Source: Auxenochlorella pyrenoidosa (taxonomy: Eukaryota > Chlorophyta > Trebouxiophyceae > Chlorellales > Chlorellaceae). From it: a stretch of 41,716 bases of DNA. The translations under genes were made by a program, and so were the position numbers. Below the pieces are notes generated by a model. It was given only the letters and a program-made list of their open reading frames with translations, did no database searches and was not told the origin of the DNA. Of the stretch, positions 1 through 11,550 are shown piece by piece. The stretch lies in assembly GCA_001430745.1 (NCBI GenBank), contig KQ482041.1:301158-342873 (forward strand). The letters run 5' to 3'. Within the stretch, counting starts at the first letter, position 1, and each line of letters begins with the position of its first letter.

Positions 1-2582
1 GGGGGGTGGGGGGGCTGTGGGCGATGGGCGAAGCTCACCCGCCGCTCAGCTGGCCCGGCACCCTGGTGCATGCTGCTGCCTGGAGTGCCCGTGTCACTCA
101 GCGAGCAAGAGCCGGGCCGCAGCAGATTGTGCAGCAGTGCATGAGCACCGCTGCTGCAGGCTTGCGCCCAACGCGCTGCGCCCCGGCGTGCCACCACATG
201 GGCGCCCCCGGCCCGCCAGGCAGCCCACCTGCATGACACTCTCCTTGACCTGCGGCGTCCCCACGACCGGCAGCGCCGCCAGCAGCTGCGCGGCGCGGCG
301 CATGAGCGTGAAGTCCCGCTCCATCAGCACGCCCACGCCCGGGTGCCGCACCTGCGGGGAGCGCAGCCCGCAGCCGCGTGGCGGTGAGCAAACAGAGCAT
401 GTAGCCCAACGCCGCCCAAAGCTTCTGCATGCCGCCCGCCAGCATGCAGACAATATGGCAGCCGCTGCCGCGCCCCCACCACACGAGGCTGTACACCAGA
501 CACACGGCGCTTGCCTTGACCGCCACGGTGCCGCCCGGCCGGAAGAGCCGCTGCCGGCGCAGGGGCAGCAGCCCGCCGCGCGTGCGGTTGCCCGCCAGCC
601 TGGCGCCCTTGTCGGTCAGGGTGGCTCGGTACACCTGCGCGCGGGTGCGGCAGTGGAGTGAGCGAGCGACACGCGGCTGCCACCCGTTGGTTCACGCCTC
701 GCCTCCCCCCAACGGTCTCTGCATCGCACGTTTTGCTGCCGTAGAGGCAGGCTGTAGACACAAGCCAGCTCCAACACAGACGGCTGCTGGTGCTGCACAT
801 CTAAGCCAAGCCAGGGGGGAGGGCGAGGGCACAGGTCTGTTATCTGCCTGTCGCAGCGCTGCAGAAGGCGGGAGGGCTCACCTGCGCGATGCTGCCAGAG
901 GCCACCGGCTCCGCCTCAAAGGAGGAGAAGAGCTCGGGCAGCGGCGCCCCCAGGGACGACTCCACCGCCGCCACCGTGTGCGCGTACGCGTGCGTGGGCG
1001 CCTTTGTCTGCAGCGCCGCCAGCGCCGCGCACGCGTCCTGCGGGAACAGGTCTGGCCGCGTGGCCGCCCACTGCCCCCACTTGATGAACGCGGGGCCCGC
1101 CTGCTCCAGCGTCCACCGCACCAGCTCCAGCCAGCGCTGGCGGGGGCCGTCGGACAGCAGGCAGGCGGGCGCGGTGACCACGGCGGGCAGGAAGAGGCAG
1201 AAGAGGAAGAGGCCGCGCATCGCGATAGCCACCTCCTCGCGCAGCGCCGCCGCCAGCCGCGCCGCCGCCTCCAGCAGCTGCCCCAGGGTGAGGTCGCCGC
1301 CCAGGCCGCGCTCGCCGCGCCGCTCGGCCAGCGCGGGCGCGGTGTACGCGTACGCGGGGCGCGGCCACAGCTGCGCCGCCGCCAGCGGCACGCCCACCGC
1401 CACCATCTTCTGCGGGCAGAAAGGGCCGGCGGCAGGTTGGGGTGCAAGCGCGCGCGAGGCCCAGCTAAACATGGACGGCTGGGAATCGGTGCATGAGCAG
1501 GCATAATGCTCGACGGCCCCCTGGCAGCTGGCGGGGAGTTGCTGCCCTCTGAGGTTACCAGCACCACGTTAGACGCCCCTCCCCAGGCGCACCTGCCCGT
1601 TTTGCAGCGTGGCCAGTGAGTTTGCGACCGCCACCAACCGGTGCTCCGCCTCCTCCCACTGCGCAATCAGGCGCCGCGCGGCGGCCTGGCGGTGCTGCCG
1701 CAGCGCGCCCACCACCGCCTCGCTCTGGGCGCCCCAGATGGAGCGCACCAGCAGCGGGATGCGGGCCTGCAGGGGGGCGTGCACGTCGGGCACGGGTCAG
1801 GCTGCTGACAGAGGCCGGCTAGCTTAGGGCGAGACCCAGCAGTGCGCCAATGCAGGCGGCCAGCAGCCACAGCTGCCGCAGAGTTTCAGGCAGCGCTGCG
1901 CTGGATGATACAGCCCTGTACAGGGGCGGCAGGCGCCACGCCCCGCACACCACAGATGAACTGCTGCCGTTCCATGATTCCTCGCACATACAAATACATG
2001 CGGCCGCCCACCCCCCATCCCACCTGCAGGTCAGCAAGGTCTGCAGCAATGCTCTCGCCCACGGCCCTGAGCTCTCTCAGTCCCAGCCGCGAGGCTGCCT
2101 CCAGCTGCGCCAACGTGTACAGGCTGCTGCTCTCTGCTGTCGCTGCGGCCCTGCGGAGTGGCAACGTGTGGGTGGTGGGGTGGGAGCCTCAGACCCGTTG
2201 GAGGGGGTGCAAGGCAAGCAACAGGTGCCCCAAACGACACATTCAGTGACGTTGACGTGCGAGCAACAGGTAATTGCATCCGCAGGGGGCGGCGTGCTAC
2301 AAGGCGGCGACGCCAACTGCGGCAGCGGCGGCGTGGTAGCGCCCAGGCGGCGCGTCGCGTCGCTGCTCAGCGCAAACCCATAGCCTCATCAGCCTCGGAG
2401 GGTTGTTCGAGGGGCAATGTCGGCGCCGAAGCCGCGCCCGTGCCCGCAAGCAGGCAGGAGGGGCCGACAGAGCAAATTACCAAGCGGCGCCCTGTTACTA
2501 CACACCTTGCCAGCGGCTGCGCCTTCGGAGCAACATTCTGCAGCTGTCTCGCGACGGCGGCTGCACACTGGGCAGCCCTCAT
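1..2582 (-). CDS. ABC1/UbiB-family atypical kinase (ABC1K, aarF domain), 3' end beyond the left edge
   Basis: Six exons are visible, joined in frame: 2582-2506, 2150-2024, 1766-1593, 1409-882, 634-515 and 351-229, giving about 383 residues. The last visible intron, from 228 down, has no convincing acceptor before the edge, so the rest of the kinase lobe is outside. The family mark is the KxGQ helix, here FIKWGQWAATRPDLFP, followed by PVASGSIAQVYRA (the Ala-rich nucleotide-loop region) and VAVKVRHPG, which carries the expected catalytic lysine. This KWGQWAATRPDLFP form is that of plant ABC1K10/15-like members rather than bacterial UbiB. A hydrophobic stretch (AMRGLFLFCLFLPAVV) before the kinase domain could be membrane-associated, and the basic Ala-rich start suggests organelle import (inference). 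ABC1K proteins act in quinone and prenyl-lipid metabolism of plastids and mitochondria; the substrate here is unknown. The intron after VAVK uses a GC donor. The start is the first in-frame ATG of the first exon; an additional upstream exon cannot be excluded. Confidence 0.85.
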
Positions 2583-2932
2583 GCTGCCAAAAGCGCAAGC
2601 TCTTCTGGATGGGCGGCGCGGCTTTTGGAGTCCAAGCAGATAGTGAGCAGGGTCCTGATTGAAACCTGAGCCCCGAGTGCAGCTGGCGGAGTCCTTTGGA
2701 GCTTCGTCAAAGCACCCCCGACGTGGCGGGCGTGCTGGGGCATGGAGTGCTCGTCTTAGAGTTCGCAATCGCGCGCTGGCAATCGGAATTTGCTATCCAC
2801 GTCCTGAACACCCTTCTGAGCAGGCAGGGGCTTGTCGACGAGAGAGGACACCGCCCCGAAAACCCGCGCTCCACTCGTCACACTTTTAGTGCCTGTAGCA
2901 GGCCCGCCTAGATCCACAGATTCCTGACTGGC
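2583..2932. promoter_or_regulatory. Divergent intergenic region between the ABC1K and PP2C genes
   Basis: A stretch of 350 bp separates the two start codons, which point away from each other, so it must hold both 5' UTRs and promoters. I see no TATA box or other recognisable element, and no credible open frame. Confidence 0.5.
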
Positions 2933-5900
2933 ATGGCACAATGGCTCAAACTCACTTCTGACGGCCCATCGACTCTGCTCTTCTCTTTCGCTGTCGAAGT
3001 CGATCCCGAGTGAGTCTTGTGGTCCTAGATAAACGTGGAAAGTTGTGATGTGGATGGGTTGGCCCCCCCTGACGAGCAGAACATGGCCTTGTGCTGCAGG
3101 AGCATCACTGCTGCTTTAGAGCGCACGGCCACGGCAAACGGCGTGGAGACGGTGGATCTGGTGCTCGCTGACAAGAACAGCCGCACGGAGCTCGTCCGCA
3201 CACCGGTAGAAGGTGGGCGGCGGCAGTGGCGGCAAACCCGGACAGGCGCCACGAACTCGTGCTGCTTCGCCCTCTTGCGTCACATCATGCCATCCCCATG
3301 CTGACCCACTGCTCCTGCTCGCCCCTGGCCTGCAGGAGCTTGCAACTGGCAGCACCTCTGTGCGCGGTTCGACGCCGCCGCCCGGCAGCTGGATATCACA
3401 ATTCACCTGCTGCCGCACAGCGCCGCAGACCCACTTGTACAGCAGGCAGCGGCAGCAGCTGAGCAGCGGGCTACAGCGCTGGCAGCAGCAGAGCAGGAGG
3501 GGCCGACGTCAGCGGCCGAGGCACCTTCATCTGTCGAGCCAGAGGCAGCAGCAGCAGTGGCTGCCGCACCCGCCACAGAGCCAGCGGGGCAGAGTGCAGC
3601 CCTTAGCACCCCAGGTGTTGGTGCAGCCGAGGGCGCGTACGGCAGCATGCCTCTTTCTGCTGCCATGTGTGTAGCAGAGGCAGCCGATGTAGAGGCAGTC
3701 AGCGGGAGTGCGGCCGACGCGGCAGCACCCGCCGCAGCACCTCTGGCGCCGCAGTCCACTGCGGAGGAGGATGGTGCGGCGGTGGCGGCAGAGGCCAGCA
3801 GCCCCTCGATAGCGCAGGCCACCGAGGCAGCAGTGGGCAGCGAAGGCAGCGAAGCACCCAAAAAGAAGAAGAAAAAGAAAAAGAAGAAGAAGGCGCCGGG
3901 CGGCACAGAGGAGGCAGCAGAGGACGGCGAGGGAAGCGAGCCGCAGGCCGAGCCGCCTGCGGGGCCTGGGCTGGTCGATGACTCGGCAGGGCAGCCGGCC
4001 GCACAGGCCGAGGCTGCAGCCACTGTGACCGTTAGTGCGGGGCAAAAGCAGCCTGCGCAGGAGGAGGAGGAGCAGCGCATGGGGGAGCCGTGTGCGTTCG
4101 TGGTCGACAGCGCGGCTGATCTGGCTGCAGCAGAAGCAGCCGAGGAGGCGCCTTCAGTGCCAGGCGAAACCGAGCTGGGCAAGGAGGTGGCGCACAGCCT
4201 GCTTGGGTGAGCGCGGTCCGCCTGTCGGCAGCACAGAGGGGGGCGCCGCAGCGCCTTGCATCCGCCTGCCCACGCGCGCTGCCGCTGCCGCTGCCGCTGC
4301 CTGCTGCGCCGCCCACCTGCTCTGCCCCCCCAAGCCTCTCAGCTCACCCTCGACCTGTGCTGCCCCCTGACCCCTCCATGCTGCCATTCTCCCCCTCCTC
4401 TACAGCGGCCCGTATGTGCGCGAGGCGCTGTCCAAGGACCGCAAGAAGGACGCAGGCGGCGGCGAGGACCAGTGGCTCATCAAGCCCGCCAACGCGTGGG
4501 GCCTGGAGGGCGCAGAAGGTGGGTGCGGGCGGTGCGCCTGGTGGCGAGCCTCCGCAGGGTGCAGGGACGGGAACGTTGTGGTATGGAAAGTGCTGCACAG
4601 GGGTGGGTGAGAGCGCTGCCTCGTGCACCAGGCACTTGACACGCTGGCCTCTGACGCAGCCGCCCTGCTGCCGCCCGGCAGGCCGCACGCCCTTCTCCGC
4701 CTTTGGCGTGTTTGACGGCCACGGCGGCCGCCAGGTGGCCACCTTTGCCTCCAACTCGCTGCTCAAGGCGGTGATGGCAGAGGTGGACCGCGCGCCGGAG
4801 CCCCTGCAGGTGAGTGGCAGGGGGCGGGGGGGGGGGCCATGCGTGGCCCTGCTTTCTGATAGCACTTTCTTGGTTTGCTCTAGAACCGGTCAGGGCTGTC
4901 CAGGCGGCGGAGGCCCTGCTCAAACTCAGATATCTGTGTTGTTTCCGCCTGTGTGCAGGAGGTGCCAGAGGTGGAGGGGCTCAGCGAGGGGGAGGCGGCG
5001 CAGTGGCGGCTGCAGGCCACGCTGATGCAGCGCCTCCCGCGGGCCTGCTGCGCCGCCTTCCAGGCCATCGACACGGACGCGCAGCGGCGCTGGCCCCAGC
5101 GCGGCGGCACCACTGCCACGCTGGCGGTGGCCTGCGGCTGGGAGCTGCTGGTGGCGAATGTGGGCGACTCGTGTGCTTACCTGGACACGGGGTCAGAGGT
5201 GCTGCAGGTGGGGCAGGCTGCCGAGGGGGCGGCTGGGTGTGCCGCCGGCAGGCAACCCACGGCTGTGCCACGCATCTCACCGGGGGCACCTTGGAGAGGT
5301 TGATGGGGCTAGCACATGGGGCATGTTCCCTCTTCGCTGCAGCCAGCGAGCTGCACCCTTGGCTGCCATCAACTTCCCCATCTTGCTGCTGGCTTGCCGC
5401 GCGCCTCGGTGACCCTGCAAGCACTGCCCCCGGCTTGCGCAGCTGAGCGGCAACCACCGGCTGGAGGCGAACAAGGAGGAGGTGGCGCGCTGCGAGGCGG
5501 CGGGCCACGACGTCGCGCCCTCCGTGGTGGACGGCAAGCCGGCGGGGCCCATCAGGTGCGGTGCGCCTGCGGCTCGCGGGCGCCGCGTACGGTTGAGGCC
5601 GCCGGCAGCGCTGCGCTGCGCCTGTTGTGGCCAAGGGGCGGAGCAGGCCCTGCGACTGAGCTCTGCTGCCTGCCGCCCGGCAGACCCGGGAACCCATGTG
5701 TGTACTCAGTGCGTGCCGCGCTGCTTGCCGCGCTGCTGCAGAGTGTGGCCTGGCGGCCTGAACATGGCGCGTACCATCGGCGACGCCGAGGCCGGGGCTG
5801 TGGTCACCGCAGAGCCCGAGGTGCGGTGGGTTGCAGGCGGTGCGGGGTAGAGGCCGCTGAGCGGCTTGCGCTGCGCCATAGCGCAGAGCGTGCTGTCCTC

Positions 5901-8382
5901 CAGCGGCCCCTCCACGAACACGCCGCAGCTGCTCGTGCACCGACCTCTCGCTGCCCCCCCGCTGCCCCCCGCCCCCGCAGATCTGCCAGGTCACGCTGCC
6001 CCCCCGGGGCGCCCGCCTGCTCATCGGCAGCGACGGGCTGTGGGATGCGCTGCAGCCCAAGACGGCGGCGCACCACTGCCGCGACATGACGGCCGCGGAG
6101 GCGGCGCACCGCCTGCTGGCGCTGGCCATCAAAAAGGACAAGCTCAAGGACGACGTCACGGGTGGGTCACCTGGCAGGCACGCAGCTGCGTGCCTGACAG
6201 CACGGCTGCGTGGCCCATGCGCGCCTGTGGGCTCAGAACGGTGCCCCTCTGCGCTGCTAGTGCTTGAGCCTTGGGCCGCACCCTTGCCATGCAACACACC
6301 CTCCTTCCTTGCTCTCTGCAGTGGTGGTTGTGGACTTCCTGCCGGACGCCTCGGCACGCCTGCCGCCTGCCCTGGCGGCAACGCACCGCGCGCCCGGCAG
6401 CGGCAGCGAGCAGCCGGCGCACTTGGCGCATGTGTGGCACCCCCTGCGTGAATCCTGGGACTGGCTGGCTGCTGGGGCCGAGCGTGAGTGGCAGGGGGGT
6501 AGCGGGCAGCCGCAGGGCCGCGGAGGAGCAGCCGCCGGACCACCTAGCTCGCTGCTAATCGCAGTGTTGCACGCGAGAAGCATGCGCCCGTTGTTTGGCT
6601 GCGGTGGGCCGCCTGCGCTGGACCACATTACAGCATCCATCACGCTAACGATAGAGCCTCTTCAACCACTGTCGAACACACTTGTTCTGCCCAGCTTGCC
6701 CCAGGTATGAGGCTTGCGCTGCCATGCTGCTCAACCATGCACCTTGGCGACACCTCCCTGCAGGCCGGCGGCAGCTGCTGGCGGAGCAGCACCTGCTGGA
6801 GGCGGAGGCTGCGGCCGAGGCGCAGCGCCTGCTGGAGCGGCAGCGGGAGGAGCTGGAGGCGAAGAAGAGAGACAGCTTCAAGCGGGCGGCAGAGAGCGGG
6901 GTGACGGCAGGTCGGCGGCGGCTGGGAGGGGGTGGCGCTGCGGTTGCCCGCCGCTGCCTCCCCCTGCCAGCCCCTGCCTGCCTGCAGGCTGCCCAGGCAC
7001 CCGGCAAGACGCCCCTGGCCTGCTCTCGGCACGCGCGACAGTCCCACCCCTTGCTCTCCCCCTTCCTTTGCCGCCGCCTGCCTGGCTGCAGACAACCTGG
7101 AGGTGCTGGAGGGCATGTCTGACCTGCACCGCGAGCTGGCCACACTGAGGCTGAGCCCAGAGGACATCGCCGAGGGGCTGCGCAGGGCGGAGCGCGAGGA
7201 GGAGGAGAAGCGGCGGCGAGGTGGGTGCACCAAGGGCGGGCGGGTGCAGGCTGGAGTGCGAGTGGCTCGCTTTGGCGCAGGCAGGCAGCCCGGGGGTTAC
7301 TTGTGGGGGGTTTGTTCTGTTGCTGCCTGTGGGTTGCATCAATCATGGTGCTCGCTGCGGCATGCTGGTCCTCACAGGCCAGGGCTGCTGCACCGGCCCC
7401 TCGCTCCTGTGCAGAGATGGAGGGGGAGTGGGAGACTGTGGGAAGCGACAAGGCCGAGGAGGCGGAGGCTCCCGAACCCCGGGCTGCCGGGCGCGGCAGG
7501 CTGGGCGGGCGCGGTGGCCGAGGACGCAGCGGCCGCGGCGACGCCCAGCAGGGCGGCCGTGGCGGCCGCGGGCGCAGCAGGGGCCGAGGCAGGGGCGACG
7601 CACCTGCAGGCTCGCCCACCGACCACGGCGTGCACGCAGAGGGCGCCGCCGCCGCGCCTGCTGCGCCTCCCGACCTGTCCGGTGTGGCAGATGGCAGCGC
7701 AGCAGTTTTGGTGCCTGCGGGCCAAGCAGCGCCCAGGGCAGACATGGCCACGGGGCGAGGCAGAGGCGGCCGAGGCCGCGGCGGTGGCAGGGACCGGGGC
7801 AGAGGCGGGCGCGGCGAGGCTCAGCACGCCCCCCCAGCAGGGGCTCCCAATGGGCATCACAGCCCAGGTCAGCAGGGTTCTGCCGCCAGCTTCATCCCTC
7901 CCGAGGCCAGCCCAACCACAGCCAGCCTGTACTTCAGGCCGCCACCCACTGCCCGGCCGCCCCACAGCGGCAGCACTGCCGGCGTGGCGGCAGCGGCTCC
8001 AGCGGGGCAGCGAGCAGCTGCGCCTGCACCCTCGCCAGGTTCTCCCGGCGGACGCGGCCGGGGTGGCCGCGCCGGCGTTAGGGACCCTGCCGCTGGCGGT
8101 GCAGGGCGAGCCCCCCACCACGGAGGCCGGGGCAGCCGTGGCCGCGGTGGCCCGCATGAAGGCGGCCATGCCTCAGCTGGCGCCTCCGCCGCCGACGCGC
8201 GGCCTGTCCTGAAGCCTGCCGGTGCAGGCGCAGAGCACCGCAGCGCTGACGCTGCAGCCCAAGGCAACGGGGTGCATGTAGGAGGGCGTGGCCGTGGCCG
8301 CGGCGGCTTGTCTGGTCGCGGCCGCGGCAGAAGCGCCGCCCAACGCCCCCTGGCTGTGGTTGTGCCGGCTGGCAGTGCGTAA
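2933..8382 (+). CDS. PP2C-type protein phosphatase with poly-Lys N-terminal extension and RGG-rich C-terminal tail
   Basis: Thirteen exons join in frame: 2933-3009, 3100-3212, 3336-4206, 4406-4518, 4682-4809, 4959-5207, 5443-5555, 5742-5820, 5981-6161, 6322-6483, 6764-6910, 7092-7220 and 7415-8382. They encode 1109 residues. Residues 1-95 form a compact unrecognised region. Residues about 100-350 are Ala/Glu-rich with eleven consecutive lysines near 238. The phosphatase spans about 360-650: GEDQW (E374, D375), FGVFDGHGG (D403), GGTTATLAV, VGDSC, the WPGGLN-ARTIGD block, GSDGLWD (D599) and KDDVTVVVVD (D639). The Mg/Mn-binding aspartates are therefore intact. The LSGNHRLEANKEE and WPGGLNMARTIGD blocks resemble the plant PP2C12/33-type clade. 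Residues about 695-800 are charged and probably coiled; 800-1109 carry many RG/RGG repeats typical of RNA-binding or methylated tails. PP2C enzymes dephosphorylate Ser/Thr. The nucleic-acid link is inference. Exon phases support one gene, but a fusion of neighbouring models would need transcript evidence. Confidence 0.85.
3855..3893 (+). repeat. Poly-lysine coding run (AAG/AAA) in the PP2C gene
   Basis: Eleven consecutive Lys codons, a mix of AAG and AAA, lie within exon 3. They are flanked by Glu/Ala-rich sequence, so this is a basic patch in an acidic low-complexity extension. It could act as a nuclear or nucleolar localisation signal, or be a slippage-prone repeat. Confidence 0.85.
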
Positions 8383-8795
8383 TGCCAGGCTTGATCTGCA
8401 CGCTGTGCATGCCCAGCGCGCAAGGTGCTGCCATGCACCAGACCCACACCTCAGGAGACCTCACCAGCAGCACGCCAGTCGCCCTTCTAGCCAGTGAGCG
8501 TTGAGCACAATGAATGAATGGAACATTGTCATGCCTTGCCTGCCACACTGATTGCATCCTCTTCTGCCTGCCCCCCCGCATGGCTCAGCTTTTTCTCATG
8601 TACACCCTCCTCAGCCTGCGTCACGCTGCGCACATCCTGCTGCCCCGCGCGGCAGCCAGTTGTAGCCTGCCTCACAGTTTTCCTTCCATCTCATCCCAAC
8701 CTCTCTCGTGGCTGCTGCCACAGTGTAACCCCTCAGTTTCCACAGTCCACGGTGCACAAGCACGATCCTGTCCTTCTGGATTGTGGCCACTTTGG
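8383..8795. other. Convergent 3' UTR region between PP2C and TPT1
   Basis: A stretch of 413 bp between two stop codons that face each other. It holds no credible coding frame. A TGTAA motif at 8724-8728, the usual green-algal polyadenylation signal, is positioned to serve the plus-strand PP2C gene. I found no matching motif for the minus-strand gene here, so the TPT1 transcript may use a variant signal or end inside the PP2C 3' region. Confidence 0.55.
8724..8728 (+). terminator. Putative TGTAA polyadenylation signal for the PP2C gene
   Basis: TGTAA is the standard polyadenylation motif of chlorophyte nuclear genes. This copy is about 340 nt after the PP2C stop codon. Assigned from motif and position only. 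Confidence 0.4.
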
Positions 8796-9967
8796 TTACC
8801 CATGCCAGGCCCCTGGCAGCGCCCCTCGCTCTATCCGGTGCACAAACTGGACAGGCAGGGGCCCCGGGCATAGCAGCACGCCGTTGGCAGCGCTGAAGAA
8901 CTCGTGGCCAGCCTGCAGAAAGGGTGACTGTGCAGGCGAGTTGGGCGGGGATGGTGGGCAGTGGAAAGCTGTTGTCCTCACGCTCCGGAAACTGGGACTC
9001 CCTGGATGAGCGAACCTGGCAGGCAGCTGGCCTGCCCTGCCTGCGCACCGCCATGGCCGCCGCAAGATCAAGGCGCAGCAGCACCGAGGCCCAGGCATTG
9101 CGCCTCAGGTGCCGTGGCTCCGTGGCAAAGTGCACGTGCGTCCTGCTCATCGCTCGTAGCTCGCCGCTGGCCTGGATGGCTGCCCAGCCCTCCTCTGACG
9201 TGATGTGCACTGCCAGGGGGACGGCCCCCGCATCCAGCACAGGCTCCAGCAGCGGCTGCTCCAGGGGTATGCTGTGGCCCTGCACAGCGCGGATGCGGGG
9301 CGGGGAGCTGCTGTCGTCCAGCATGAAGCGGCCCTGCAGCTCAGGTTGAGGTGGGGTGTGCGAGGTTGGGGTGGGACCAGGTGTGGCTGTGGGTGGGGGT
9401 GGGGGGTGGGGGGTGGGGGTGGGGGTGGTCACGCGGTGGGGACAGTTGAGGGGGCATGCGAGAGTGGCAGGGCAATCTGAGCGAGCAATGCACTGATGTG
9501 TCCCCATGTGTCCTCTAGAGCGCGCCCAGGCGGCGACGAGGCGGCAGCAGCAGGCCACACACCTTGACATCGGCAGCAACAATCTGTCGGATGACGGCCT
9601 CTGTTGCTGCAGGCTGTCGGAGGCGGTGCATGAGTGCTGGCAGTGGCACCCATCCCGAGTCGTCCATTTCTGCAGTTGGATGGAGTGTACATAACAAGAA
9701 TGTGAATGTGTGAGCAACGGCCAGGGTAGCTTTGAGGTGGAATGCAATGGCAATGTAGCAAAGTGGGGCCCTCGTCTGCATCGCGGGCTGCAATAGCGGT
9801 GCAGCGCAGCGGGGTCGGAGCAGCGGAGCAGCGTCGGCCTGGTTTGTGTTCAAACGATCTTGGTAGATTATGGAAGATGGGAACTCGCCAGGGGGAGGCT
9901 TGTGTCTCAAGAGGTGCGACATGGCCTTGCTTATTCTCACGACGGAAGACTGAGGCATTGCTGTCAT
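8796..9967 (-). CDS. TPT1: tRNA 2'-phosphotransferase (Tpt1/KptA)
   Basis: Four exons (9967-9889, 9669-9563, 9333-9016, 8912-8796) join in frame to 206 residues, close to the compact size of this family. Tpt1 transfers the 2'-phosphate left at a tRNA splice junction to NAD+, giving ADP-ribose 1'',2''-cyclic phosphate, as the last step of the plant/fungal tRNA-splicing route. The signature is complete: ISKAMSHLLRHKPPP (R21, H22), DDSGWVPLPALM, an ADVKGRF motif formed across a splice junction, RIRAVQGHSI (R77), AVHITSEEGW, MSRTHVHFA (R126) and FFSAANGVLL. The four catalytic residues Arg-His-Arg-Arg seen in characterised Tpt1 enzymes are all present. The start is the first ATG in the frame; only a GTG lies upstream. 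Intron 1 uses a GC donor. Intron 2 has a very C-rich tract in the transcript (G-rich on the plus strand at 9361-9427) ahead of its acceptor. Confidence 0.95.
9361..9427. repeat. G-rich GGGTGGG tract inside TPT1 intron 2
   Basis: Runs of three to six G separated by single T occur on the plus strand. In the TPT1 transcript this is the complementary C/A-rich tract about 30-90 nt upstream of the exon 3 acceptor. The plus strand fits a G-quadruplex-forming pattern. Confidence 0.8.
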
Positions 9968-10154
9968 GGTTCGAAACGTTTGTGTGGCGATCTGATCGCC
10001 ACATATGCATGCGAATAATGCAAAGGAGCGCCGGAGTCCCACCAGGGCTCCAGCAAGGCGGCGGCGGCGGCAGTGGCAGCGCGGTATTGCAGCATGCCTA
10101 GCAGCTGGGACGCGCGTGTTTCCGTGCCGTTCTCACATTTCATGTAGCGCCTAC
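9968..10154. promoter_or_regulatory. Divergent promoter region between TPT1 and the cupin gene
   Basis: Only 187 bp separates the two start codons, so both 5' UTRs and promoters share it. No TATA box or known element is recognisable. Confidence 0.5.
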
Positions 10155-11550
10155 ATGGGCGCACTGTTCAAGGCGGCCGTGGTGGCTCTGGCGCGGAGCT
10201 GCCGGCAAGAGCCTCGAGCCTCCATCCAAAAACGTGACGAGTATGTGAAGCGGTGAGTTGCAGAATTGAAAGAGGAAAGAGGAAGGCCGCCGCTGCTGCC
10301 AGCGTAACCCAACTGCGCCGCCTGCGCCGGCGCCAGCTGCCTGCTGCACGCACACAACCCTCACCATTATCCACTCCGCCCAGCCTTGCAGCCGGAAATT
10401 TTCCGTTCCAGTGTGCCAGCAGGAGGTCGAGCGCGACTGGGCGGCGCAGGTCAGAAACGCTGCACCCAACATGCAACCCAGGCCTCCTTCCCTGCTTGCC
10501 CGCTCATCCTGCACTCTGGGCTGCTATTAGCCCTGGCCACAAACAGCCGCTGCTGCCACACCTGGCTCCAAGCTTGCGCACGCCTCCCCGGTGCTGCGGG
10601 CGCAGGGCTTCCACTGCGGCGCCATGATTGACCCGCCAGGCCACGAGTGGAACAACTTCACCCACGAGGCCAACGAGCTGGTCGCCGTGGTGGAGGGCAG
10701 GATGCGCTTCACCCTGCTGGACGAAGCCTTTGAGCTGGAGCCGGGAGGTGGGCCGCCAGCCGCAGCGCCCATGCGCCGCCGCCGCTTGCATGGCAGGCGC
10801 CTGGTTCCCGGAGCGACGCCGCCAAGGCAGCCTGAGTTGTGTAACCCTGCCCGCTGGGACACAGCGGGCAGCGTGCTGGAGGCGCTTGGGTGTGACTTGG
10901 GGCCAGCTGTGTTGGGCGGCTTTGCCGGCGTCGAGCTCATGCAGGCGCTCACGGTGGGTTGTGGCTTGCAGCCATCCAGCCGGAGAGCGTGGCCGACCAC
11001 TCCTGCCGCTGCTGCAGCCCTGCCCTTCTGTGATGCATGCTCGGCCCCTTACCGTGTGCGCCTGCCGCTGCAGACGAGATTTTCATCCCCGCCGGCGTGC
11101 CGCACAGGCGAGTAGGCAGCAGCGCCACTGCTGCGTGGCCACGTGCGTGTGCTTGCCAGGCCGGCAGCAGCGGGAACGCAGTCGCCCCTTGAGGTTGGCA
11201 GCCTGTCTGGTGGGCGGGGCAAGCCAGACGATCGCTGGCAGCAAGCGCAGACGGGGCCGAGGGCTGTGCAGCTCTCTGGACACTGCACCTGCTCATCTGC
11301 GTCTGCCGCTGCACGTTGCTATTGGTGCCGGCTTGACGCAGGCAGATTCCCTTGTGCCCTCATGCTGTGCAGCACCAAGAACATCGCCTGCACCAACAGC
11401 AAGTGGTTCTACGGCTACGATGGTGCGAGACTGCTAACAGGGCCCTGCGCACTGCCCTAATCGGTCTACCTCTGCCTGCCTGGGGTCCAAAGCATTCTCC
11501 CTCTGTTGCCACCTGCCCGCCATACAGGTGCCGCGAACAGCTGGTTCTGA
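10155..11550 (+). CDS. Small single-domain cupin protein
   Basis: Six exons join in frame: 10155-10252, 10392-10449, 10606-10747, 11074-11107, 11373-11422 and 11528-11550. They encode 134 residues. The core is one cupin barrel: motif 1 is PPGHEWNNFTHEANELVAVVEG, interrupted at its usual place, and motif 2 is GDEIFIPAGVPHS, created exactly at two splice junctions, which supports the model. The His and Glu residues in these motifs are the usual metal ligands of cupins. The C-terminus (NSKWFYGYDGAANSWF) packs as the last strand in many small cupin_2 proteins. Small cupins include dioxygenases, isomerases and binding proteins; nothing here decides the substrate. The first 45 residues (MGALFKAAVVALARSC...) could be a short targeting or N-terminal helix. 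The junction after VPH uses a GC donor, and the last coding exon is only 23 nt long. Confidence 0.9.

Noticed and set aside
4981..6543. Long minus-strand open frame (520 codons) opposite the PP2C gene
   Set aside because: It is a shadow of GC-rich coding sequence on the other strand. It crosses PP2C introns and exons without regard to splice sites and its composition is Arg/Pro/Ala noise.
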